DNA from: an uncultured bacterium
GTDB lineage: Bacteria; Cyanobacteriota; Vampirovibrionia; Gastranaerophilales; Gastranaerophilaceae
NCBI GenBank assembly: GCA_949299435.1
Contig: CASGAK010000077.1
Location: forward strand, 1-11,662
Reading direction: 5' to 3'
DNA: 11,662 nucleotides
Positions 6,357-11,662 of this stretch are shown in pieces; within the stretch, counting starts at the first letter, position 1, and every line of letters starts with the position of its first letter. The notes beneath the pieces are model-generated. The model was not told where the DNA came from and did no database searches. It was given only the letters and a program-made list of their open reading frames with translations. The position numbers and the translations under genes were made by a program.

Positions 6357-7316
6357 ATGAAAAAGTATTCTGTAGGAATTGATTTAGGCGGTACAAAAGT
6401 ATTAATCGCTTTGGTGGATAGAGAAACCGGAGAGGTATTGAGCTCGGTTAAGAAAAAGACAAAAAAAGATAAAGGTCCGAAAAATATTATCCGTAAAATG
6501 ACAGATGGAGTAGAGGAACTTCTTGAGGAAATGTCTGTATTAAAAGATGAAATTTCTTCAATAGGCATTGGAGCTGCAGGTCAAATAGACAGAGAAAACG
6601 GTATTTTGATAGGAGCTCCTAATCTTGATTGTTATGATTTAAATATAAGAGAATTTATTTCAAGCAATTTTGATTTACCTGTATTTTTGGGTAATGATGT
6701 TGAAATTGCGACAATTGGAGAGATGAAATTTGGAGCTGCTAAGGGTTGTGATGACTTTGTCTGTGTGTTTGTAGGTACAGGAGTCGGATCTGCAATTGTT
6801 AAAGATGGTAAAATAATTCATGGAGCTACCGGTACTGCAGGTGAAATCGGACATATAATCGTTGATTTAAACGGTCGACCTTGTGCATGTGGAGCTCATG
6901 GCTGCTTGGAGGCTTATGCATCTCGTTCGGCTATAGAAAGAAGAATTGAGGGTGCTCTTAAAAAAGGTCGCCATTCTGTTATTTTGGATTATATGGAAAG
7001 TGGAAAGTCAATGACTTCAAGCATGATTCAAAAATCAATAGAACGTGATGATGAACTTGTAAAAGCCTGTGTTGATGAAGCCAGTGAATATCTTTCAGGT
7101 GGTATTGCAAGTATTATTAATTTCGTAAATCCTAAATTAATTGTGCTTGGTGGCGGGTTAATAGAAGCTGTTGATTATTTCTACAAAAATACTATAAAAA
7201 AAGCAAAGGCAAAATCTTTACCTGTACCTGCAAGTAAAATTGAATTTAAAAAAGCTGCATTGGGCGATTTTTCAGGAGTAATCGGTGCTGCATTTTTAGA
7301 AGATGGAAAGTTGTAA
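6357..7316 (+). CDS. ROK-family sugar kinase, probable glucokinase
   Basis: This 319-residue cytoplasmic enzyme most likely phosphorylates glucose (or a related hexose) with ATP to the 6-phosphate. Visible signatures: the phosphate-1 motif GIDLGGTK (7-14); GNDVE (112-116) with D114 as the catalytic base; the phosphate-2 region FVGTGVGSAIV (138-148); the sugar-binding GEIGH (162-166); and the ROK zinc site H166 with CACGAHGC (C176, C178, C183) then LEAYAS. The adenosine region is near LGGGL (264-268). There is no N-terminal helix-turn-helix, so it is an enzyme and not a ROK repressor. The start is fixed because the phosphate motif begins at residue 7, yet no ribosome site precedes it and the promoter ends 9 nt upstream. 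It is divergent from the GH13 gene, fitting use of released glucose, and is 3 nt from the GT9 gene. N-acetylhexosamine kinase activity cannot be excluded. Confidence 0.92.
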   Translation: MKKYSVGIDLGGTKVLIALVDRETGEVLSSVKKKTKKDKGPKNIIRKMTDGVEELLEEMSVLKDEISSIGIGAAGQIDRENGILIGAPNLDCYDLNIREFISSNFDLPVFLGNDVEIATIGEMKFGAAKGCDDFVCVFVGTGVGSAIVKDGKIIHGATGTAGEIGHIIVDLNGRPCACGAHGCLEAYASRSAIERRIEGALKKGRHSVILDYMESGKSMTSSMIQKSIERDDELVKACVDEASEYLSGGIASIINFVNPKLIVLGGGLIEAVDYFYKNTIKKAKAKSLPVPASKIEFKKAALGDFSGVIGAAFLEDGKL

Positions 7317-7319
7317 ATT

Positions 7320-8378
7320 ATGAAAAAAGTTTTGATAGTAAGATTATCTTCAATGGGTGATATAATTTTTCATATACCGCTTGCTAACTTGTTTAAAAGT
7401 CAAGGCTACCAAGTTGGCTGGGTTGTATCTGAAAAAGGTTATGAGTTGTTAAAAGGTAATCCTTGTGTAGATAATGTATACTTCGTAGAGTCAAAAAAAT
7501 GGAAAAAAAGAGGTTGGTTCCACCCTAAAAACTTTTTTGAATTTCTTTCTATTTTAAAATCAATAAGAAAAGAAAAATATGATATAGCTATAGACTGTCA
7601 AAGAATGTTTAAAAGCATGTATTGGATGCTTTTATCAGGTGCAAAACGTCGGATTATATCGAAAGATACAAGAGAATATGCTCAACTCGGAGCTAATGAG
7701 GTGATACCTTATTCACTTAATAACAGTGGAAAACATGTAATTTTAAACAGCTATGAGTTCGCAAAATATTTAGGACTTAATACGGATAAAATAAAGTTTA
7801 CATTGCCTGCAACTTCTGATGAAGTGAAAGAATATGTAGACAGTTTATTAAAAGATATAGATAATTCAAAACCGAAAGTGGTAATAGCACCAGCCACTAC
7901 AAGAGATGTAAAACATTGGGATAGAGAAAATTGGAAAACGGTTATTGAAGGTATAAAAGATGATTGTACGTTGATATTTACAGGCACAGAAGCAGATAGA
8001 GAATTACTTACCTATATTGGTGCAGATAACTATATAAATCTTTGTGGTAAAACTAATCTGGAAAGTTTAAGAGAATTATTTTCAAGAGTAGACTTAGTCA
8101 TGTCACCTGACAGTGGAAGTGCTCATCTTGCTTGGGCAAGTGAAAGACCTGCCGTCATTGCTATCTTTACTTGTACTCCTCCAAAATTATACGGACCTTT
8201 TGGAAATGATGAAAAATATATATCAATTAACGGGGGATTATCTTGCCAGCCTTGCTGGAATACAAAGTTTTGTCCGCTGGAGGGGGATAAAAATAAACAA
8301 TGCACAAAAGTTCCTTCTGCTGATGAAATAATAAATATTGTAAAAAAAATCCTCAAAAATAACACAGCTAAAGCATAA
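7320..8378 (+). CDS. Glycosyltransferase family 9 (heptosyltransferase-like)
   Basis: This 352-residue GT-B enzyme belongs to the ADP-heptose:LPS heptosyltransferase family (WaaC/WaaF/RfaF type), cytoplasmic and membrane-associated in known members, adding sugars to the lipopolysaccharide core. Visible: N-terminal VLIVRLSSMGDIIFHIPLA (4-22), the classic opening with D14 as the presumed base; KHWDRENW (198-205) in the C-terminal nucleotide-sugar domain; and SPDSGSAHLAWA (262-273), the donor-binding motif. The late cysteine cluster C309, C312, C318 and C328 is common in this family. It implies an outer membrane with a glycolipid, though the exact sugar is unknown and organisms lacking heptose also carry GT9 genes. 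It begins 3 nt after the ROK kinase stop, so the two are co-transcribed, and its ribosome site is weak (GGAAAG). A sugar-phosphate link between the two genes is possible but unproven. Confidence 0.9.
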   Translation: MKKVLIVRLSSMGDIIFHIPLANLFKSQGYQVGWVVSEKGYELLKGNPCVDNVYFVESKKWKKRGWFHPKNFFEFLSILKSIRKEKYDIAIDCQRMFKSMYWMLLSGAKRRIISKDTREYAQLGANEVIPYSLNNSGKHVILNSYEFAKYLGLNTDKIKFTLPATSDEVKEYVDSLLKDIDNSKPKVVIAPATTRDVKHWDRENWKTVIEGIKDDCTLIFTGTEADRELLTYIGADNYINLCGKTNLESLRELFSRVDLVMSPDSGSAHLAWASERPAVIAIFTCTPPKLYGPFGNDEKYISINGGLSCQPCWNTKFCPLEGDKNKQCTKVPSADEIINIVKKILKNNTAKA

Positions 8379-8392
8379 TATTATATAATGCT
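8372..8392 (+). other. Imperfect 21-nt palindrome at the end of the GT9 gene, overlapping a TATAAT
   Basis: AGCAT (8372-8376) pairs with ATGCT (8388-8392), with further A/T pairs inside around one mismatch; it overlaps the GT9 stop codon. T-rich but interrupted sequence follows, so it could be a weak terminator. A perfect TATAAT (8384-8389) lies in the right arm, but no -35 resembling TTGCxx sits at 16-18 nt, so a promoter for the next gene is only possible, not shown. Confidence 0.3.
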
Positions 8393-8424
8393 AATGTATT
8401 TTATTTAATTTTAGCAGGGGAATA

Positions 8425-10329
8425 ATGAATTTTTTCGACAAATTAAGAGAATACAGGAAAACGATAGCTGATATAGAAAATAGTGTCTATGGCAATAAAC
8501 AGGATTATTTGGAAATATATGAGCGGAATCTTGAGCTGGAAAAAGAAATAGCCGCAAGAACTCAAGAGCTGAATATAGCAAATAAAAGAATGCTTACACT
8601 CCAGCATATTTGGGAAATGATGAATTCTTCCCGTCCGCTGGAGAGCGTATTGGAAACAATAGTAAACAGTCTGCAAGGCGAATTGGGATATCTTCATAGT
8701 ACGATTTTGCGGAAGCAGACTGATGAAAAAGGCGATTATATGTCAGTAATCGCAGAGGCAAATAATTCTATAATCAAAAGAGTAAATACAATAATTCAAA
8801 TTCCTATGCAAATGCGTAGATTGAATTATTTTGAAAACAGTTTTTACGCAGAATCGCTTAATGAAAAGAAAATAGTAACCGTTAAAAATATTGCAGAAGC
8901 ACTAAAAAGTATTATTCCCGATATAAGAGAAGATGTATTCAATAAAGTAATGGGCGGAATGAGGAGCAAATTACTTATAGTAATTCCTCTATATACAAGG
9001 AATAAACCATTCGGTCTGTTTTGCGTATTTTCATCAAGAGATGAGCTTGCAGACAGTGAAACTGATTTTTTAACTATTTTCGCACAGCAAATAGAAATGG
9101 CAATAACTATAGCGGATTTATTCCAAGAAGTCAGAGAACAAGCTATTACAGACGGCTTGACAGGGCTTTATAACCGCAGATATTTTGAAGAATATATTTC
9201 AAAAGAGGTCACAAGATCACAAAGGCAGAATCAGCCTTTCAGTGTAATCGGTATAGATTTGGATTTTCTTAAAAAAATTAATGATGAATACGGGCATGCA
9301 TACGGAGATCTTGCTATAAAAACTGTAGCTGATGTTTTGAAAAATAATGCTCGTTCTGTAGATATAGCAGCGAGAATGGGCGGAGAAGAATTTAATATTT
9401 TACTGCCCGGCATAGATTCTCAAGGTGCAGCGACGGCTGCTGAAAGAATTCGCAGAGCTATAGAAGAAAAAGAATTGGATACAATAGGTCATATTACAGC
9501 TAGTATAGGAGTTGCGACATTTTTAGAACATTCAGATAACTTGGAGGACTTGTTGGAATTGACAGATCAGGCTATGTATCAATCAAAAAGACAAGGAAGA
9601 AATCGTGTGACTATAGCAAAACCGATTACAGAAACAAGCTGGCAAGAAGTCGCTGTGAATACGTTTTTGGATATTCTATCAAGGCATAACGTGCCTATTG
9701 AAAATAACCTGCTTGAAGATTTAACATCTAAACTTACGACAATTAAACAGCAGTCAGAAATGCCTAAAGAAATTCTCTATTCTGTTGCTGATATGCTTAT
9801 TAAAACTTATAATCCTTTGCATGAATCAGGTGGTGTAAAATCAAAAATACTACTAGCCTCATCACTTGCAAAACGTTTTGATCTTTCAAAAGATGAAGTT
9901 GACAAATTACGTATAGCAACCCTTTTGTATGATATCGGAAATCTGATGCTTCCAAAAGAAATTTTGCAAAAGTCAGCTCCTTTGACAGAAGAAGAAAAAC
10001 TTCATATTCAAGAGCACCCGATAATCGCAGCAAGAGATATTTTAAAACCTATATCCTACATTCAAGATATAATTCCGATTGTGGAGCACCACCATGAAAA
10101 CTGGGACGGAAGCGGATATCCCGGTAAAATTTCAAAAGATGAAATTCCGCTCACCTCGCAAATTATTTTGATAGTAGATGCCTACTTCGCTTTAACCGAA
10201 CATAGACCATATCGTCCAAAGTTATCTCCCGTAGAAGCTCTCATTGAAATTAAAAAAGATACAGGTAAAAAATGGAGTGAAGCATTAGTCCAAGAGTTTG
10301 TCACACTTATTGAGCATGATTTGAATTAA
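8425..10329 (+). CDS. GAF-GGDEF-HD-GYP cyclic-di-GMP protein with degenerate HD site
   Basis: This 634-residue cytoplasmic signalling protein has no membrane segment. Order: helical, probably coiled-coil start (about 1-60); GAF-like sensor (about 70-230, with a hydrophobic TIFAQQIEMAITIA end helix); linker helix; GGDEF domain (about 240-400); HD-GYP domain (about 455-634). The diguanylate cyclase part begins with DGLTGLYNRR (243-252), has metal site D278-D280 and active-site GGEEF (319-323), with a product-inhibition I-site RSVD (310-313) exactly 5 residues before it, so it should make c-di-GMP. The HD-GYP part keeps H531, HH (556-557), DGSGYP (561-566) and D585, but the HD signature reads YDIGN (502-506), replacing both H and the usual K. 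Hydrolysis of c-di-GMP is therefore doubtful. AGGGG (8416-8420) lies 4 nt before the ATG. It is 46 nt after GT9 and 21 nt before thiL. Confidence 0.93.
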   Translation: MNFFDKLREYRKTIADIENSVYGNKQDYLEIYERNLELEKEIAARTQELNIANKRMLTLQHIWEMMNSSRPLESVLETIVNSLQGELGYLHSTILRKQTDEKGDYMSVIAEANNSIIKRVNTIIQIPMQMRRLNYFENSFYAESLNEKKIVTVKNIAEALKSIIPDIREDVFNKVMGGMRSKLLIVIPLYTRNKPFGLFCVFSSRDELADSETDFLTIFAQQIEMAITIADLFQEVREQAITDGLTGLYNRRYFEEYISKEVTRSQRQNQPFSVIGIDLDFLKKINDEYGHAYGDLAIKTVADVLKNNARSVDIAARMGGEEFNILLPGIDSQGAATAAERIRRAIEEKELDTIGHITASIGVATFLEHSDNLEDLLELTDQAMYQSKRQGRNRVTIAKPITETSWQEVAVNTFLDILSRHNVPIENNLLEDLTSKLTTIKQQSEMPKEILYSVADMLIKTYNPLHESGGVKSKILLASSLAKRFDLSKDEVDKLRIATLLYDIGNLMLPKEILQKSAPLTEEEKLHIQEHPIIAARDILKPISYIQDIIPIVEHHHENWDGSGYPGKISKDEIPLTSQIILIVDAYFALTEHRPYRPKLSPVEALIEIKKDTGKKWSEALVQEFVTLIEHDLN

Positions 10330-10340
10330 TATAATTCTTT

Positions 10341-10345
10341 GGTGG
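10341..10345 (+). promoter_or_regulatory. Ribosome binding site deciding the thiL start
   Basis: GGTGG, 5 nt before the ATG at 10351. The frame also opens at a TTG at 10339, which would place the ribosome site inside the gene and adds four residues absent from the family's usual start, so the ATG is preferred. Confidence 0.6.
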
Positions 10346-10350
10346 TATTT

Positions 10351-11259
10351 ATGAAAGAAAAAGAATTAATTAATGTAATAAAAAGTACTCTAAATTCGGA
10401 TTATATCGGAGATGACTGTGCCTATTTAAAAGATTTGGGAATTGTAATATCTCAGGACAATTTGATTGAAGATATCCATTTTTCTTTTGATTACATAACC
10501 CCCTATCAATTGGGTTGGAAATCTGCAATGGTGAATATATCAGATATTTGTGCAAGCGGAGCGGAGCCAAAATATTTAACAGTCGGACTATCATTGCCAA
10601 ATCGTTTAGGAACTGAGTTTGTAGAAGAATTTTATAAAGGCTTAAAAGATGCCGCAAAAAATATCGAAATAGTCGGTGGTGACATAACAGGTGCTGATAA
10701 AGTTTTTATATCAATTTCAGCGATTGGAAAAACTGCTGGGAGAAAAATTTCGTCAAGAAAAAATGCCAAAGCAGGTTATAAAATAATAGTTTCAGGCACT
10801 CATGGCTCAAGCGGAGCAGGATTAAGACTTTTAATGCAGGGTAAAAAAGAACCTGCAAAATTTATAACAGCCCATCTTATGCCAAAAGCTCAGATTGATT
10901 TTTCAAAACAAATTGCTGAAAAAGTCAAAGAAGATTATGCAATGATGGACACATCAGACGGATTAATGGATTCTTTATTTCAAATAGCAGAAGCAAGCGG
11001 AGTAAATCTGGAAGTAGATTTTGAAAAAATTCCTTATGATATTGAAATAAAACAGTTTTCCGATTATAAAGACCTGATTTTTTACGGTGGTGAAGATTAC
11101 CAAATTGTAGCGGTTGTGCCTGAATATATTGCAAAAAATTTTACTGTAATCGGTCGGGTTAAAACCGGCTGCGGTGTTTCAGTTCTTGATAACGGTGATG
11201 TAAAAAATATTTCAAAATTCGATATCGAAAAAAATATATTTAATCATTTTAAAAGCTGA
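10351..11259 (+). CDS. thiL: Thiamine-monophosphate kinase
   Basis: ThiL uses ATP to phosphorylate thiamine monophosphate to thiamine diphosphate, the last step of cofactor synthesis, in the cytoplasm. The 302-residue product shows the family motifs in order: IGDDCA (19-24, metal and ATP binding), DNLIEDIHF (36-44), NISDICASGA (62-71), GGD (109-111), VSGTHGSSGAGL (147-158), MDTSDGL (199-205) and GGEDY (246-250). These are the aspartate-rich clusters that hold magnesium and the phosphates, all intact. It is slightly shorter than the usual 320-330 residues, mainly at the C-terminus. There is no TPP riboswitch in the 21-nt gap upstream and no other thiamine gene in the window, so it seems expressed with the c-di-GMP gene by position alone. 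The ATG start is supported by GGTGG at 5 nt. Confidence 0.95.
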   Translation: MKEKELINVIKSTLNSDYIGDDCAYLKDLGIVISQDNLIEDIHFSFDYITPYQLGWKSAMVNISDICASGAEPKYLTVGLSLPNRLGTEFVEEFYKGLKDAAKNIEIVGGDITGADKVFISISAIGKTAGRKISSRKNAKAGYKIIVSGTHGSSGAGLRLLMQGKKEPAKFITAHLMPKAQIDFSKQIAEKVKEDYAMMDTSDGLMDSLFQIAEASGVNLEVDFEKIPYDIEIKQFSDYKDLIFYGGEDYQIVAVVPEYIAKNFTVIGRVKTGCGVSVLDNGDVKNISKFDIEKNIFNHFKS

Positions 11260-11358
11260 TTTTAGGTATTTTTATATAAAAATAAATTTGTTAAAAGGTT
11301 TAATAAAGAAAAATAAGTTTAGTGCCTCGTTCTGACTCATTGAAAAAATATTCTGAAA

Positions 11359-11378
11359 AGTTATATAATTTTATAACT
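11359..11378. other. Perfect 7-bp dyad directly upstream of a promoter
   Basis: AGTTATA (11359-11365) and TATAACT (11372-11378) around a 6-nt loop. It ends 1 nt before the -35 box TTGCAC (11380), a usual position for an activator or repressor site. No T-run follows on the plus strand, so it is not a terminator for thiL. On the minus strand a short T-rich stretch follows, but no gene ends there. Confidence 0.4.
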
Positions 11379-11379
11379 C

Positions 11380-11408
11380 TTGCACCAGATAAAAAGATTT
11401 GTTATAAT
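11380..11408 (+). promoter_or_regulatory. Promoter for the short poly-G ORF
   Basis: TTGCAC (11380-11385), a 17-nt spacer and a perfect TATAAT (11403-11408). The predicted start is near G11415, giving a leader of about 40 nt that includes the AAAGGAG ribosome site. It has the same build as the three other promoters in the window. Confidence 0.75.
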
Positions 11409-11454
11409 AAATAAGTAGACGATGAAAACCGACAAATTATGAAAGGAGCTGGAA

Positions 11455-11511
11455 ATGCAAGCTATGAGAGGATTTACGGGGGGGGGGGGGACCGCGAAAA
11501 TACCCGTTTAG
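11455..11511 (+). CDS. Short ORF (18 codons) containing a poly-G tract; possible phase-variable leader
   Basis: The frame reads MQAMRGFTGGGGTAKIPV and stops at TAG 11509-11511. It is not a recognised protein. Support for translation is unusually good for its size: a clean promoter 47 nt upstream and AAAGGAG 6 nt before the ATG. The four glycines come from the 13-G run. Changing the run by one base changes the product: one G fewer opens the frame through to the prepilin ATG at 11591 (45 extra residues before MKKAFT); one G more gives a different tail, DRENTRLEVKK, ending at 11525. It could be a leader peptide, a phase-variable N-terminal extension, or a broken small gene; the sequence cannot tell these apart. 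A second in-frame ATG is at 11464. Confidence 0.5.
   Translation: MQAMRGFTGGGGTAKIPV
11478..11490 (+). repeat. Homopolymer tract of 13 G
   Basis: Thirteen consecutive G in AT-rich DNA, inside the 5' end of a short translated-looking ORF and 40 nt upstream of the prepilin promoter's -35 box. Such tracts are prone to slipped-strand length change and are the hallmark of contingency loci in other bacteria. An assembly or base-calling error in the exact length is possible. Confidence 0.85.
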
Positions 11512-11530
11512 AGGTAAAAAAATAAAAGTA

Positions 11531-11559
11531 TTGCATACCGACCAAAAAAGTGATAAAAT
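11531..11559 (+). promoter_or_regulatory. Promoter of the prepilin-like gene
   Basis: TTGCAT (11531-11536), a 17-nt spacer and TAAAAT (11554-11559), with TGA directly before the -10 (extended -10). The predicted start is near 11566, giving a 25-nt leader with GGAGG at 11581-11585, 5 nt before the ATG. Confidence 0.75.
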
Positions 11560-11593
11560 GAATATTATATTGGGCAATATGGAGGTCGGTATG
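11534..11593 (+). repeat. Perfect 10-bp inverted repeat linking the prepilin -35 to its ribosome site and ATG
   Basis: CATACCGACC (11534-11543) is the exact inverse of GGTCGGTATG (11584-11593), with 40 nt between. The left arm overlaps the -35 hexamer; the right arm covers the last two bases of GGAGG and the whole start codon. RNA started at 11566 would contain only the right arm, whereas RNA from the upstream promoter would contain both and could fold to hide the start. Confidence 0.7.
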
Positions 11594-11662
11594 AAAAAAG
11601 CATTCACATTAGCAGAAGTACTGATAACGATAGGAATAATTGGCATAGTAGCAGCAATGACA
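11591..11662 (+). CDS. Type IV prepilin-like protein, first 24 codons (cut by the right edge)
   Basis: The product begins MKKA then FTLAEVLITIGIIGIVAA, the N-methylation (class III) signal of type IV pilins and type II secretion pseudopilins. Prepilin peptidase would cut between A4 and F5 and methylate the new N-terminal phenylalanine. The conserved glutamate is at +5 of the mature form, and the hydrophobic helix that packs the filament core follows. The four-residue basic leader is very short, as usual for this group. GGAGG lies 5 nt upstream and a good promoter about 32 nt upstream. Whether it is a major pilin, a minor pilin or a pseudopilin cannot be told from 24 residues. The style matches the many pilin-like genes of Gastranaerophilales. 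Confidence 0.9.
   Translation, partial: MKKAFTLAEVLITIGIIGIVAAMT

Larger units (their letters stand above)
11260..11454. other. Intergenic region between thiL and the short poly-G ORF
   Basis: Very AT-rich. It holds an all-A/T 18-nt perfect palindrome just after thiL (11267-11284), too weak to call a terminator; a hairpin (11359-11378); a promoter (11380-11408); and a strong ribosome site AAAGGAG (11442-11448). A GTG-started 30-codon frame (11322-11411, stop 11412-11414) exists but has no ribosome site, so it is not called as a gene. No tRNA, riboswitch or CRISPR pattern is visible. Confidence 0.6.

Noticed and set aside
6257..6568. Minus-strand open frame overlapping the ROK kinase start
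   Set aside because: It is antisense to motif-bearing kinase sequence and covers both divergent promoters.
10330..10350. Possible TPP riboswitch before thiL
   Set aside because: The gap is only 21 nt and none of the conserved riboswitch core sequence is present.
11322..11414. GTG-started 30-codon frame (VPRSDSLKKYSEKLYNFITL...)
   Set aside because: No ribosome site, no recognised similarity, and it overlaps the dyad and promoter that serve the next ORF.
11437..11646. Minus-strand 69-codon frame across the poly-G tract
   Set aside because: It is antisense to the prepilin start and both regulatory arms, with no ribosome site or recognisable domain; its proline run is just the complement of the G tract.
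11260..11662. Diversity-generating retroelement, CRISPR or attachment site at the right end
   Set aside because: No template/variable repeats, spaced direct repeats, reverse transcriptase or integrase sequence is visible in the window.

Overview
The window is AT-rich bacterial DNA, 11,662 bases long and densely coded. It most likely comes from an uncultured gut relative of the cyanobacteria (Gastranaerophilales / Melainabacteria). The clearest pointer is the prepilin cut by the right edge, whose FTLAEVLITIGIIGIVAA start is very typical of the many pilin-like genes in those genomes. A GT9 heptosyltransferase-type enzyme suggests an outer membrane. The taxonomic call is inference from protein style; no rRNA is present.

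The left half is transcribed leftwards. From right to left it holds a five-gene block (about 6222 down to 1217): a secreted GH13 (alpha-amylase superfamily) protein, a secreted TPR protein, a membrane-anchored calcineurin-like phosphoesterase, a metallo-beta-lactamase-fold hydrolase and a second exported TPR protein. The genes are 0 to 16 nt apart and appear to be driven by one good promoter at 6267-6295. A 220-nt gap with a 57-nt palindromic element (1024-1080) follows, then groES and the first 220 codons of groEL, which runs off the left edge.

The right half is transcribed rightwards. A ROK-family sugar kinase starts from a near-consensus promoter placed so close to its ATG that the mRNA should be essentially leaderless. 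It is followed closely by a GT9 glycosyltransferase, a GAF-GGDEF-HD-GYP cyclic-di-GMP protein whose HD signature is changed to YD, and thiL (thiamine-monophosphate kinase). The GH13 and kinase genes are divergent from a shared 134-nt control region, which suggests, without proving, linked alpha-glucan and glucose use.

The most unusual part is the last 400 bases. An intergenic region carries two similar promoters in tandem. The first (11380-11408) drives a very short ORF with a strong ribosome binding site, interrupted by a run of 13 G in otherwise AT-rich DNA. The second (11531-11559) drives the prepilin gene. If the G run lost one base, the short ORF would read through into the prepilin frame with no stop. 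A perfect 10-bp inverted repeat joins the second promoter's -35 region to the prepilin ribosome binding site and ATG. Together these look like a possible phase-variable leader controlling a type IV pilin-like gene. Four promoters in the window share a TTGC-type -35 with exactly 17-nt spacing, which gives a local promoter model.
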